Shown here one piece after another: positions 1-13,464 of a stretch of 64,000 bases of DNA. The DNA is from Parasponia andersonii (lineage: Eukaryota; Streptophyta; Magnoliopsida; Rosales; Cannabaceae), in the NCBI GenBank assembly GCA_002914805.1, contig JXTB01000093.1:24249-88248 (forward strand), written 5' to 3'. The notes under the pieces are model-generated. The model made no database searches and had not been told where the DNA came from. It saw only the letters and a list, made by a program, of their open reading frames with translations. The translations under genes and the position numbers were made by a program. The number at the start of each line of letters is the position of its first letter. The stretch's first letter is position 1.

Positions 1-67
1 ATCCACTTTTCCATTTTATTTTTCTCGTAGTCAAAAAACAACTGCTAGCCTTCAAATATAAATTGGG

Positions 68-572
68 TTTATGACACAAATGGTAGCTCAACTATCTATT
101 CATCGAAGTTTTAACTATGATAATTTTACTCTTAAATTTTTTTATTTGAGCAATTAAATTATTATATTATTTAATTGTAATTTGCTGTTAAACTTCTAAC
201 TAAAAAAAATATAAAAAAATATGTTTTAGCATCTTAAAAAGTATATAAAAAAAAAACAAATTAAACAAAAGATCCCGAGAAAATAAAAGATATACTCTTC
301 ATATTTTTTAGAATTATTAAAGTTGAAAATTTAGAGAAATTGTTCCTGAGATTTTTCATTTTTATACTTGAAATTCTCAAACAATTTTTCAAATACACTT
401 TTAGATATCATTATTAGTATTTTTTTTGGTCAAAAATTTAATAATAAGTTATAATTTAAATAGTCTATGGACCAAATTGCTCAAAAAATTCAGAGACTTA
501 ATTATAACAATCAAAACTTTGAAAACTAAATTGCCATAGATTGGATATATTAAGGACCATTTGTGTCATTAA
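68..572. mobile_element. MITE-like inverted-repeat element
   Basis: The left end (TTTATGACACAAATGGT, 68-84) matches the reverse complement of the right end (556-572, read as TTAATGACACAAATGGT) at 16 of 17 positions. The interior is non-coding. A clean target-site duplication was not found, so the superfamily is open. The terminal words resemble those of the element at 805-1316. Confidence 0.55.
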
Positions 573-804
573 TCCATATTAATTAAATGGATAATGTTGG
601 GTGTATCAAAATTTGTACCAAATTTTTAATACTAGCATACGTCTTATTTAAGTTGGTATTATTTAATTGTTATATTAAAACTTACCACAAATAAGTTAAT
701 TATATTCACCAATTGATATTACCAACTCAAATGTGACATGTGTTGATATTAAAAATTTAGTAAAATATTTGGTTTACATAGCATTATCCTAATTAAATAT
801 AAGA

Positions 805-1316
805 CTAATGTCACAAATAGTCCTTGAACTATCTAATATGTGGAAATTGAGTTTTTAAAGTTCTAATTGTAGTAATTAAGATTGTAAAGTTTTTAATTAG
901 AAATAATTTAATTCCTGAAATATCTAAATTACAATATGTTGTTGAATTTCTGTAAAAAAACACATGTGAAAAAGCACGTGATAGTATCTATAAGTTGCTT
1001 TAAAAGGTAATTTAAGAATTTTATTCATAAAAATGAATAATCGTAAAAGATCTTCTCTTTATAGCTTTAAGAATTTTAAAAAATGCAAATAATGCACATT
1101 TTATTTTTTTCGAATTCTTTTGTTCGGTTTATTTTCTCTCAAATATACTCTTAAACATATATTCTTGTTAAAAATTTAATAACGGATTATTATTTGGACA
1201 ATTTGAAGACTAAATTATTTTAAATCAAAAAATTTAATAACTTAATTATCATAATTAGAATTTTGAAAACTAAATTGCCGTGAGACGGATAGTTTAAGGT
1301 CCATTTGTCCTATGAA
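805..1316. mobile_element. MITE-like inverted-repeat element, related to 68-572
   Basis: The left end carries CACAAATAGTCCTTGAACTATC and the right end, reverse-complemented, carries GACAAATGGACCTTAAACTATC, an imperfect terminal inverted repeat. The interior is AT-rich and non-coding. Similarity to the ends of 68-572 suggests one non-autonomous family. The boundaries are approximate and no target duplication was recognised. Confidence 0.5.
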
Positions 1317-2567
1317 CCCCTACATATAACTAGTAGCACAAGTCTTCCCCGGAAATAAATAAAATGATTCTTTTTTTGGCTTTTACTTGTGTGAGACTGC
1401 AAAGGTACAATGACTCCAACTAAAAATAAATGTGGAGAGGGACCTTCTTAATTTGTTAGTTCTTTGTTTTAATGTCCTTTTCTTATAATGGATAAGTCTT
1501 CATTTTAATTTTATTTTCATTTTCTGTACAAACTAACATAGTTGTTTGTACAAATTAATACTTGATATTTTAAATGTCTATAAATATGTATAGTGCAAAG
1601 GTTAATTAAGTATTTTAATAGTAAAACAATCAAATTATTTTGAATGTCTACAAATGTGTATATTTCAAAGGCTAATTAAGTATTTTAAATACCTTATATT
1701 AAAAAAACCGAATTTCTCCTCATAAGTCAAATAAACCCGTTTCAAACAGTTATATAATCAATTTATTTTATTTCAGTTTAAAATAGAAAACAAGAAAAAA
1801 ACTAGGAAATTGAAAAGAATATCAAATAATTGATGTTTGAGCGTTTTTTAATACACCTATGCAAACATTTATAATATTGGGTATTAACTTGAAAAACAAT
1901 GGTTAGTTTTAATAAATAATAAAAATAATAAGTTTGGTACCACACAATTAACCCCTTTAGATTGTCAAATACTTTAATGCCCCTTCACGAAGAATGTTAC
2001 GCAATTACACTTCATCGAGAATATTGGCATAGATTTTTTTACTGCTTAGTAGAAAACGAATTGGTAACTTGTTAACAATTGAATTGTGCGATGCTTCTTA
2101 TGCCTCTTTTTGCGTCTTGTTAGTGAGACTTAAGAGGGATAATCAAAACCAGTCAAAAAGATATAATAATAATAAGAGCAGAAAAAGAGTCCAGTGAGTT
2201 ATTTTCAATTGGAATATATAGTCATTTCAATCAATTATATGAAAACGATCAGACGCTTTAGCTAGTTGAAACTAGAGGTTCCATTCAAACCTTGCAAACA
2301 TTGTTTTGTTCTTTGATTTTAAAACCTCTTAGTAGTTAGCACACACTTTTTCATCTTCAAATCGACCTTAAAGAGTGGTTTCTCCCGTTATTAAGGTGAT
2401 ATGAGTAAAAACACAACAGCCGGGGTAGGTTTATAGTAGGTGCAAAATATGCTAATTGCGCAAAACTCAAGAGGGTCATGGCCCTCTATGTTGGCTGAAG
2501 ACATACACCACAAGGCTTCATTACTAATTTGGGCAGATTCTGCTCTTTGTTAGTAATACAGTTTTTT

Positions 2568-3607
2568 TTACTCAAAAAAAAAAAAAATGGGCCCACTTCC
2601 ATGAATATGACATTCACAATTCACAACAATTCTATGTAAGAACTTATCTAGATTTACATTAAGCAAGGACTTATGGACCAAACATGCCCCATCACAAACG
2701 ATAAAGTAAATTTTGATTGGACAAACCTTTACCAACTCCACGTGAGAGGAAAATGTTGGTAACAATAACTCTATATACCCCTACTTAGAAAAATAAAACC
2801 TTTTTCTATTCTTTGACTAATGACACGAATAGACAAAACATAACACGAACTAGTAAAAGTTGTGAGCGGTTAAGGTTACAACGAAACATATCACAGGGGT
2901 CTAGATTTTCCAAGGAAATAATATTAAACAAAAAATTAAAATATAAAAGGAGAAGCGATGCACTTTTTTCAATTCTAAAAGTAATAATAAGCAAACTGGC
3001 ATAAAATTCTAGTTTTAAAAGAAGCGAGAAATCCAATTGCATCACATATAACGCAGTCAAGGTTCAAAGTATAGACGTTGTAGACCAATCTCAAGTTTCT
3101 CAAAAGCTAGTCAAGCTCATCAGCTATATTCTAAACTCTCAACATTATAGTAACTCACTGCTGATTTGAACAGCCCACCATGAAAGAAATTTCAAAGGCA
3201 TTTATATTTACAATTCCAATCTTGCAGCCAAAAAAAAAAAACATTTATATAAAATACACGTATATTCGTTTTAGGACAGCAAAAAATACTCTCTTCTGTA
3301 ACAACTATCAATCACAATAGTCAAATCAAAGATACATACTTCCTTTATGTACAACAGACTTCAAAACTGACTCTTGCCAAACAGGCATTCCATCCCATGT
3401 GTCAAAAGATATTAGAACTCCACACCCCATACACCCACTACTAATCCATTGATAGCAAATTTCCATTAGTTCCATTAAGAAAGCTCTCATTTATATTCAT
3501 GGGACAATATATTTTTCTGTTCATGGCAGAAAAGAAACTATGTTTACAAACAAAAAGGGCATATAAGTTACAACTTCTACCTAGCATACAGTCTTAGAAT
3601 GCTCTAA
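2568..3607. other. Intergenic DNA and probable F-box gene 3' UTR
   Basis: No ORF here resembles a known protein. The few hundred bases next to 3608 lie downstream of the minus-strand F-box gene stop codon and probably contain its 3' UTR; a poly(A) site was not identified. Poly-A tracts occur at about 2573-2587 and 3230-3241. Confidence 0.5.
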
Positions 3608-4843
3608 TCAAAGAGCAAGCGAGCTAACCTCATCAGCTTTCCATAGTCCTTCTTCATATTTGTACCACCTCATGAGCCCTTCATCATTCTTTGTTCGTTG
3701 GCACATGAGGCAGGAATCTTCCATGCATGACAGAAATTGGCGTAACCGAGATGCCCTCTCAAGGATAGAATGATCAAGTTCTTTAACAACTTTCCTGACT
3801 GCAGGGGGTGGAGAGACTTCGATCAAAAGGCAATGCGATATGTTGAGAACTTCCAGGTATTGCAAGCCATCCAAGATCATGATCAGAGCATCCTTATTGA
3901 GCATTGAGCACCGGAGACTTAATACCTTCAGTTTAGGAAGATATGTGACTAGTGTAGAAGCACATAACATGTCACATGGACCCATGATCTTGAGCTCACT
4001 GAAATTTTTGCAGTTTCTAGAGATCTCCTCCATGAAGTATGGTGGATTTGCTATGCTGGGCATTGTCAGCGATTCGAGATCTGTCCAGGCACGAATGGCC
4101 TTGCATATTCCAGTCTTTTTTATTCTGTTCCAAGCTGGAAGAACGAGTCGTTTGAGCCGTGGGCACCTGAGATGGGACAAGGTTTAGTTTGCTCACATCT
4201 AGCAAGTAAATTAACTGACAAGTTATATGCACATAAGAAATTAAGGGACCTCATTCTTCAGCAAAAATATATTTAATCAATAAAGTAACCCTCATATAAC
4301 ACGTAGAATCAGTGACAAGCTATTAGCCCTTGATTCCATACACTAAACTAACATGCATAATGTAACAAAGTAAACCACCAATTGCATGCCCACTTTCCTT
4401 TTCTCAATGCTTTTAATATAAAAATGATTAATCTGAAACATTTTACCTCCACCAAATTTCCAAAGACAAAGTTTAACGACTTACCTTTCAGCAGTATAAG
4501 TCAACTGATCGTCGCTCACGTATAAGTTAAAATGGAAGATCAACGTCAGAATGTTTCCCCGGCTGAGACTCAAGGAGATCTTCAACACCCGGGTCAATGT
4601 TTTATCAGACCGACCATCAACATAAACATAGGGCTCCAATGGGATTTTTATGAAATTAGACTTCAACATTGATAAGTCGAGTGTTTTCCATAGCAATGGA
4701 TCACAGCAAGCCAAGCGCCATGCACTACACACATGAGCAATTCCTGACGTTAACTCGAAAATATCAAATGATTGGAAAATCCTCACCAATATGTCAGTGT
4801 CCAAGTCTTCCCATCTTCTCGAAACAGGGTAATTGTCTTCCAT
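3608..4843 (-). CDS. F-box/LRR-repeat protein, At3g48880-like
   Basis: Two coding exons, 4485-4843 and 3608-4166, join in frame across a GT-AG intron to give 305 residues. An F-box occupies about residues 10-60 (RRWEDLDTDILVRIFQSFDI, then a VCSAWRLACCDPLLWKTLDLS-type helix), which in this family binds SKP1 in an SCF ubiquitin ligase. The C-terminal half has leucine-rich-repeat-like segments (LPKLKVLSLRCSML, LQYLEVLNISHCLL) that would hold the substrate. Length and order match the Arabidopsis At3g48880 type (about 309 residues, from memory). The acceptor-like TTTGCAG just upstream of the ATG (4863-4869 on the plus strand) and a donor-like site near 5854 suggest a long 5' UTR intron, so transcription may start near 5.9-6.1 kb. 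The substrate is unknown. Confidence 0.88.
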
Positions 4844-5539
4844 TTCGCCAGCTCTACAGTGCCTGCAAAAGAAAGCAAAAGAGATGAAAGCGAAAATCTT
4901 GACACAGAGAGAAAATTTTATAAGAGGTCAAAAAAAACACATATAATCCACCATTCATGATAAGCTATAATCAAAGAAGCCACCAAAAGCTTGGTAGATA
5001 ACCAGGTCAAACTGCAACTCTGTCATTTAATACCGGATTTCGCATTTTTCTTGATGATGTTTGTACCAATTTGAATCAATATAAAGGAATGGGATTATAG
5101 TCATATACAAACAAGAGGAGGGATTGTTGTTTCAAATCTCCTAAAGTTGAAAGAATGCTCAGATTTTGCATATGCAGTCAGGTCATGCAACAAGCATAGA
5201 AATCTCTGCTGGTTAGTTGATTAGAATAACTTGGTTTGAATTCAATGACTATCTTTAATCTTCTTGCTGAAAATGAAATAAAAATAGAACTGTCTTTGTT
5301 TGGTTTAAAAAAAAAAAAAAAAAAAAATCTGTGGCTGGAGTCTAGGGGAATTTCTTTCCCGCGAAATGAAAAAAGGGTAAAAATAACACGAAATAGACAG
5401 AAGCAATTGGTCAGATTACTTAGGGTAATTCAATTGGTCAATTTTCAAATTCTACTTCACTTTCCATTCATGTGAAAATAAAAGGCCAAAATTAAACTTA
5501 GGTCACTCTACAAGATGGGTTCTTGCAAGATCTCTGACC

Positions 5540-5570
<31 letters not shown>

Positions 5571-6100
5571 AAAAACCAATTCTATTTTCAAAAATTGAAG
5601 TTAAGACCCCAAATGCTCCAAAAAAAATTAAGATAAAGATAAAATCTTGGAGTTGGAAAACACGTTTCAAGCCTAAATTTTTCTGGGTTTTGTCATTCGG
5701 GACCAGATCTATCAATTTGATCCAATTTAGTCTTAATCACATGCAAACACAATGGAAACCATTCATGCAGAATTACCTTAAAAATAAACAAATAAATAAA
5801 TAGAACTCTTGGAATATACAGAGACAACAAGGGAGGGGAAAAAAAAAAGTATACCTTGAGAAATAAAAATAAAAAAGATTTGAATCTGGGTGGTGAGCTG
5901 ATTATTGGGCAGCGATGGAAAAGGAAATCGTAAGTTCTGATTTTTGTTTTGCGAAAACAAAGTAACTGAAGAGGAGAGAACCAGATTCCGCGGCACTGAA
6001 ATTACCAAAAGGGCCTCTGCCTTTTTCAGCGTAACTCTCCCCCTTGGAACTTCGCAATTTCTTTTTCTTTTTTTTTTTTTTTTTTTTCCAGCTGGTTGGC
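4844..6100 (-). promoter_or_regulatory. Probable 5' UTR, 5' UTR intron and promoter of the F-box gene
   Basis: The coding start at 4843 is preceded by about 19 bases of exon and then a minus-strand acceptor (TTTGCAG). A plausible matching donor (CAAG|GTATAC on the minus strand) lies at about 5849-5854. This predicts an untranslated first exon starting near 5855-6000. The intron contains a homopolymer junction: about 22 C (5539-5560) followed by 15 A (5561-5575). This is inference from splice signals only. Confidence 0.4.
5539..5575. repeat. Poly-C/poly-A homopolymer junction
   Basis: About 22 consecutive C residues are followed directly by 15 A residues on the plus strand. The true length is probably uncertain because short-read assemblies miscount such tracts. 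Confidence 0.9.
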
Positions 6101-8438
6101 CCCGACAGGAGTCACTCACTGCTAATAAAATCTGAGTCTAGACTCCAGAGTCAGAAAAGCCCACCTAGATTCCACTCACACGTGTTCCGAACGAACCATC
6201 AGACTTCGTCAATCCGATACCATGTTGTTTTGTTTTTCTCGATTATTCTTTTTTTCCTCAATTTAAAGTCCTTTTTTTTTTTTTCTTGACGAATAAGTTG
6301 TGACGTGGGCTGATTTCAAAATTTCACTCTCTTTCCTTCGCAGTTACGGAAAAAATAAAAATTATTGAAACATTAGGAAATTTTATTTAGATTTTTTTTA
6401 ATCAATATAAATCTAAAATTTTGTACATGAGAATCCAACTATAGATTGGAAAATAAGTTGAAGAAATTCTTGTTGGAAGTATCCTCCAGTATTTATAACT
6501 TTGACCAATAATAATCAATCATATATTTGTATATTAATTTAAAATCTCATATTATTATAAGATTGTTGAATTCAAGAGGTGACTCACAAAAGAAATCATA
6601 TGTGTTGTCATTTTGATATCAATATTTTTCTGTCTTTGGTTCTTTGTATTTTCAAATTCTTGTTTCTTCAAATATTATGATACAATATTTGTTTTGTCTT
6701 TCTTTGTCATTGGCAATAATACTAAATGAAATTACAATCTCACTAATACTTTATCATTCTCCATGAGAAAATATTGATAACGAACGAGACCAAGCATTGA
6801 TTTATCATTTGTTTTCGTGAAATCATTAAGAATGATGACAAATATATTATCTTCTTTTTTGTGGAGTTTATTGTCTCTCCTAATTTGGAGTTTATTATAT
6901 CCCCTTAGTAGAGTATATTATCTCTCCATAGTAGAGTATATTTCTTTATGTTATTTTTTCTAATACAAATTGCTCATGAAAAGATCAAAAGGAGATCTCC
7001 CTTTTTAGTAAAAATAGGCAAGTGCATGTGTAGCACTCCTTCAAGCACTCCAACTATGATGTCTATGAGAAATTTGTGAAATATGAAGGATTTTAGTACG
7101 AAGGTTTTGAATATGAAGAGTTTGTGAAGCATAAAATATTTATATTTGGGTTCTCCTATAGGTCAAAGATGTTAACCATAAATCTCTAATATTTGGAGTC
7201 GAGTGCATTGACAGTATTAGTTACTGTCAGATACATTTTTGTTATTTTTTTTCCTTTTTTCCTAGTGTCGTAGTCAACCAGTTATATTTGGTTTAGCTAG
7301 GATCGTTTTAGGATTGGAGAATTAGCTTATCTATTGGAAGAATTTTGTCTTCCAATTCAATTTGTTACTGTAAATATAACTTTTTTATAATAACAAATTT
7401 ATTATCTCAAAAGAAAATTGTGATGTGGGTGGTTACGAATCCATCAAATTAAACCTTGCTTTATGTTTATTTTCGTCGGGAAAAAAAATTAGGACCCATA
7501 GTAAAATGAACGAATTATATTTTTGATTTATTTTAAGTAATTGTAGAATGTCGGTTTTTTCTTGAACTAACCAATATGTTAGTAGATATATCAAGTATAA
7601 TATAGATAGGTAGTATAAAAATTAATATATTAGAAATATCAATTAAAATTAGTATATAAGTAGATATTTCAAGTATAAAGATACATATATTAGGAGATTT
7701 AATTAGAAAAATAAACATTTTTTAAAAAGATGTTTAAAATAAAAATACTACTATAAATTCTCCAAATTTTAATGAATTTAGTTTCAGAAAATTAACAAGT
7801 GTTGTTAAGACTTTTTGCCTAAAATAAAAAAATGAATAAAAACGGTAAGTAATATTAAAAATTCAAATTTTCGGATTACATTTAGGTAGTAATTCAATAC
7901 GTTGTTGCCGCATCCTCTTTTTTATTTTTTTTAAAAAAATTCTTATCATCTCATCGATTTTCTAATAAGTGTTATTTTCATGTTATTTATTTTGCCATCT
8001 ATGTTTTGATCCCAATTCAATTTCTTACCTTACTCAATAACGTGCATAATTCAATTTAATACCATTTTATTAGCTAAGAACTCAAGCTAGAATAGCATTG
8101 CCTAATTGTAAAACAAGTACAAAAACTTCCTTTAACTTGGAAGGTTCTTATAAGCTCAAATTGAAGAAAAAATACAAACCACCAAATGTTATTATGGGGC
8201 CAATGCAATTTGTTGTTTGAAGCATATGGGCAATGCATTAAGCAATTGCTAAAACCAAGTTTTGATTACTTTATGTTTTCTTTAAAAAAAAATTGATCAC
8301 TTTTTACAACATGACAATTGATACGATGATTTATTATAGTATTATTAAGCCATATATTAGTGCTATAACATATTATTTATTTAGCAGGAAATAAAAGGGG
8401 AAAAAAATCATAAAATGTGTTGCTATTGGGCTGGTTTA
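6101..8438. other. AT-rich intergenic DNA
   Basis: No protein-coding gene is supported. There are degenerate short repeats at about 6860-6945 (variants of GGAGTTTATT and TAGAGTATATT). A stretch at about 7020-7400 ends in an A-rich tail and could be an old retroelement tail, but it has no recognisable domain. The rest is low-complexity AT-rich sequence. Confidence 0.5.
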
Positions 8439-8845
8439 CACTATGTTTGGTAGGAAGGAGAAAAAGTACAAAAAAAAAAATGGAAAGCCTAGAAATAAAG
8501 GAGAGGAAAATATCAATCTTTTAAGTTATTTAGTAAAAATAAGAGAGAATTAGATAGATAAGTATTAATTTATATAATTATCAAATTATCATTTCATCAC
8601 CTTGTTAATAATTTTTTAAAATAATATATTTGTCATTCTATAATATAAATAAATAAATAAATAGGAGGTTGAATCTTTCCATTAATGGAAGGACTCAAAA
8701 TAGTAGGCCAATAACTAGAGCTCATCCTCAACTTATCCTTTCCCTCCTTCAATCCCTATTCCAAATAAATGATTTTACTTATCCCACCACTTCTCTCCAA
8801 TATTTCTCTCTATCTTTCCACAAATTCTTTCTACCAAACACAGTA
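8439..8845. mobile_element. MITE with CACTATGTTTGG ends and TTA target duplication
   Basis: The left end CACTATGTTTGGTAGGAAGG and the right end, reverse-complemented (TACTGTGTTTGGTAGAAAG), form an imperfect terminal inverted repeat. Both ends are flanked by TTA (8436-8438 and 8846-8848). A 3-bp TTA duplication is typical of PIF/Harbinger-type MITEs. The 407-bp interior is non-coding and contains an (AAAT)n tract near 8645-8664. Confidence 0.6.
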
Positions 8846-9702
8846 TTAGAATTCTAAGTTTTAAACTAGGCCTATTTTGGTTAATTCTTTATCACTTTTG
8901 GAGAATTAGTTAGCTGATTACAACTTTTTTCGGATCTCAAGTCTATAACTTTGTATATACAAAATTACAGGACTAACCTCAAAAAGAACTCATAAAGTTT
9001 GCCTTAATACAATAAAAATTAACAAATTAAAAATTAAAAAAAAAATAAGCTTGTAAACTTGAATGCTAGTATTGACTTTTTAGCAACAAAAATTGATAAA
9101 ATGTCAATAAAAAAATGAAAAAACAAAATTTATTAATTTCCTATATAAGAAAAATATTGGCGAGTCTAATTTTCATAGAGTTTTCAAGAATAACTATTCT
9201 TAAAATAATTTCTTATGAAGTTGCAGCCAATTTAAATATTTAAGATAAATAGTTGTATACTAAATGTTCCACTTGTTTGAGAAATTGACCTAACAGTTAG
9301 GAAAATCATGCATATATGCAAATATGGAAAATATATGATCATATCATGAATGCAGCAGAAAAATTAGCGGATTTAGGTTTTAAATTTTTTTTTACATGAA
9401 AACAATTTTCATAACCATATAACATATATGCATCATACATAGGATCATGTACAACATAAATCAAATCTAGATACAAAACCTTAGAGATGATATTAGAGTT
9501 TATCTCTTGTATGGTGTTTCTCATTGATCTCCTTATTGATGATGATCAAACATCCAACCCTAGATTTTATTGTCTATGCTCTTACTCTTGATTGATGAGG
9601 TGAGTGAGCACCAAGTCGAAACCTTCGTTGGAGAACGATCAAGAACACCTTCTTGATCTTATAGAATACTGGGATATGAGATAAGACTATGTGATTGTAG
9701 GA
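8846..9702. other. Intergenic repeat-like DNA
   Basis: No gene is visible. The segment 9300-9702 has the texture of long plant LTR sequence and may belong to the same old element as 12668-13464 and 17021-17602, which would have been split by later insertions. That reading is a weak inference. Confidence 0.35.
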
Positions 9703-12460
9703 TGTAACACCCCCTAGTTTAACTATATTGTCATATACAGTCAAACTATGAAGTATTATTATTTCTTAAACATTATCTATTGTTTTGATAAAAAGGTGGG
9801 CAATTTTTTTTTTTTGAAACTTTCTAGAACTTTAGGACAAAAGAAACTGCATGGCATTTCTTGTTAAAAGTATCTTTACAAAATGTACAATCAAAAGAGG
9901 TTTTCACCAATCGATTTTGCCATCAGCTGTAATATTTACATTACACCAAAATATCTCAGAACAAAAAATATCGCCCACAGGTCAAGCTCATCTACATCTG
10001 TATAATCACGGCGACAAAAGGCAAGTCAGGCAACCAGCTAGTCAACACCAAAATGTGCCTCCTCATCTGCATCACAAGACTAAAATGAGCTAAAGCTTAG
10101 TAAGTAAAACTATACATGCTTATGTATGCTTTAAAATCTCGTAAAATTCCCATTGTACCATTTTCTTTCTTAAACATTTTAGTTCATGTATTGTCCTTAA
10201 AACTTATTCATAATTGGGCCCCTTAGAGCATTGCTTGTCCCGTAAGTCGATAGGCCGTGATAACATTAGACGGAAACTCTGGCCAAGAGTGAAAATAAAT
10301 TGCGACCATCGTGTGAGGTTTTTGAAAACTCCTTCCCTCATCAAAGGGCATCCCACACCGCGCTAATATTGTCCCGCTTCAACGAGACACATCATAAGAT
10401 CCGCAAGTCCCACTTCAACGGGAGAGTCTGCATCAACAGACTTACCTACCCAGCTCCGATAGACTAGCAATTACCATTAAAACTTATCTTATAAAATTGG
10501 TACAACGGTACTCACTTTTAAATATTCTGTAATGAAATTCTCAATTTGCATACAAGACGTGCCTGCCACGCACATGCCATTTTGTAACTTTCAAGAATAA
10601 GTAAATTTCACATAATGATATCTTCCATGTAATTCTTGTGACACAGTTGTAAGTCTTTACTTACCTCGTCTCTTGAATAGAAACTGATAGTGGAACAATA
10701 TCCTCTAGAGATTGGTGTGCTAATTACCTGTCATAAATTACTATTATTCAAGGTGCACATTTTACAAAAGAATGCATCAAGATAATTGAACAAGACCGAA
10801 ATCAGAACTTTAACCAATTTAGGAAACTTAATCTTAAAATGACTCAGGAGTGTATAAATCACTTAAAGTACTTAACAGCTAATAACTAGCATTGAAAAAC
10901 TGTTCAAAAGTGGTAAAATACGAATGCTAGTTCATTAGCACAAAATGGTCCAAAATGGCACATCATTTTGTAAAAACAAGTCCATTTGCTCTTAAATGGT
11001 GCCATTTCATTTTAAAAATATTTGGACGACATTCCCACATGATTAAACCTGCTATAATAATTAACAATCCAATTACCACATATACACATCAAAGAAACAT
11101 CTAAGATAACATTAAAGAATATTTCAAATCTTTTTCGGTTTAGATAAGTTGAAAACGATTTATGCACTTGTCTATGGCTACAAACAGCAACTAAATCAAT
11201 GAAATATATAATGGAATCCATGATATATCCATTGCAAGTTGAAAAATCAGATTAGAAGTATAGAGAGCTTAATATACCGACAGAAACACTTGAATACACA
11301 ATTAGTAAATTTAGGGCTCTTGGTGTAACTTGCATTCTCTACTTAAATTCTATATTCCAGCAATATATAAGGGTTTCTAGGACCATTAATAATCAAATAG
11401 TAGCATAGGTTTAAGAGCTGAAATAAGGAAAATTCATTACGAATTCAAAATCCTACTTAAACCTTACATTGACTAGTTTGGGTCTTTGCTAGACTTCTTG
11501 TCTTCTATCTCTACCAAACTGATTTTCAAGGCTTAGAAATAGATTTTGGAACTTAATAGGACCTGGAGAAACAAATATTTAAGTAGGAACAAGTAGAGAA
11601 TTAAAATTATGGGGAAAGACCTAGAAAGAAGAATTAGTAGAATTACCTTGACTAGTTTTGATCTATCTTACTTTCTAGAGCTCCAACTTGAGTTCTACCA
11701 CTTGGAAACTCTTGGATATGGTTAAGGGAAGTTGAGAGAAGTCAAAAAAAGCATTGGAGAGGCTCAGGTCGTGGCTGGAGAGAAAGGAAAAGCAAATGAC
11801 CAGATTTGATCCAAAAGCAACACTTAATGACTAAGAAAAGGCATAACTTAAATTCTAAGGGGTATTTTGGGTATTTTGTTCATTACTTTCCATGTGTCAA
11901 GCTCTAAAACATCCTTAGCATAGTCACCACGTTGCTGGTTACTCCTATACACCCAAGTGTAGCCAAAGTTGGTGAATCCTACCTTAGAAAGTGAAAACTA
12001 ATCATACTTTGACTTATGATCCTATATGGCCAATCTTATTGTAATTTGGTGGAAACTAGCCCCTTAACCAATCATTAAACATAAAAATAAAGTCAATTAG
12101 ACTCTAATTAACAATGCAAACATAGTATTAGCACTCAATTATTAGAATGCACAAAAATGACATTACGCGATTAAACTTAATCTAAGCTAGCTTAGTGCAA
12201 CAAAATACCAATTAGTGTCTTGAATGCCACCTCGTGCTTACCTGGAGACGACAAATAAAATGTTATAAATAAGTCCTAGACATTGAATTAAGCCTATTTG
12301 ACGCGTTAAACACACAGTAAATTTGGCTCCGAAGTATGTGAAAATTGCATTTTACCGAGAAACTACCATTTGACCAAGTTATCAACAAGTACAATCTTAA
12401 TACATGTGCACATAGTATTAGTTTCATAATTATATTCTTTGTTCTTTTAGCACATCGAGC
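9703..12460. mobile_element. LTR-like repeat beginning TGTAACACCCCC
   Basis: The sequence starts TGTAACACCCCCTAG, a frequent start of plant Ty3-type LTRs, and continues for more than 2 kb without coding capacity. It includes segments with LTR-like composition (10200-10480 and 11880-11970). TAGGA precedes the start (9698-9702) and also occurs at 12664-12668, but the right end is not clearly defined, so a target duplication is not proven. It is best called an LTR-derived repeat of uncertain extent. Confidence 0.4.
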
Positions 12461-13464
12461 TCTCTCTCTGAGGGTATTGAACCTTTACACTGCATTGGGA
12501 CACTTCAATAGTCATTAATATAATAACATGTATGTAAATGCACATAACATAATGAATGAGTATGTTGCTACAAAACTAGTATTAATGACTTCTAGATGCC
12601 TAATATGCAATTAGAACATATTTATTATTGGCTTAATATGCATGTGAGAATCTTGGGCACCATATAGGAAACCTTTTTCTCTCTCACTTAGCTTAGGTTA
12701 GCTGAATTGTCTCTCTTTCCCTGTGCCTTATGCTTGTGACTCTCTAAGAGTTATTGTGTAGTTTTTTCTCTCATATATTTATATATATGGGACTAAAAAC
12801 TGCTAACTCTAGTCCAATTAGGATTGGACTTGTTCTCCAATTTGGGCTTTGGGTGTGTTTTTATAAATATATCAAACTCATGAAACTTATTTATAAAAAT
12901 ACCAATTTTTGTGTAGAATCATTATTTTACACAGTTTCATGAAACTAATTTCACAAATATCACCAACCAATTAATGAGCTTAATTAAGCTAGACAAGAGA
13001 CTTAATAGATCCAAATAATCTAAGCTCCAATAATATGATAAATACATAATAACTCTTATTATGGTATTTATATAAATATTATTAGTAAAGGGAACACTTC
13101 ACTAAAAACCTAATACTGCATTCTTAGATTAAATGTCATGCCTTTTATAGATTTTAATCAACTAACCTTGATTAACTGATCTATCAAGCATATTCTATAC
13201 CACATATAGAATCCCTATATAATGTCATAGTTGGATAGGTGAAATTACCATAATACCCCTCAAACACTTATTTATCTTTAAGTTACTATCTTTCTATCAA
13301 GGAATAATGTTGTCGATAATTTTGTTCTCAATGACCATTTAGACAAAATTATCAATCAGTTAACAAAGCGAATACTAAGATCTTATATTTAATTATTCTA
13401 TGAATCTTAAAAGAACTTAAAGTGACATTAATGTACAGTATCCTTAACTATTTGGTGTTCTCAC
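12461..13464. other. Non-coding repeat-like DNA left of the hAT element
   Basis: No ORF of interest is present. The sequence runs up to the hAT insertion site and appears to continue on its other side to about 17602, where the minus strand reads TGTTGGGATTTTTGCCC, a possible LTR start. It may be an old long LTR interrupted by the hAT element; only its position supports this. Confidence 0.35.

Larger units (their letters stand above)
1..2567. other. AT-rich intergenic DNA with two inverted-repeat elements
   Basis: No coding region is supported here. The stretch is very AT-rich, with many A and T runs. Two non-coding elements with related terminal inverted repeats (68-572 and about 805-1316) are listed separately. 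The remainder, 1317-2567, shows only low-complexity intergenic sequence. Confidence 0.6.

Noticed and set aside
5778-6289. Overlapping ORFs on both strands near 6 kb
   Set aside because: They are rich in poly-T/poly-A encoded phenylalanine and lysine and lie in the probable 5' UTR/promoter of the F-box gene.
9851-10093. 80-codon ORF
   Set aside because: It lies inside an LTR-like repeat and has no known domain.
9698-12668. TAGGA pair as the target duplication of the repeat beginning at 9703
   Set aside because: The sequence before the right TAGGA does not end in CA, so the pairing may be chance.
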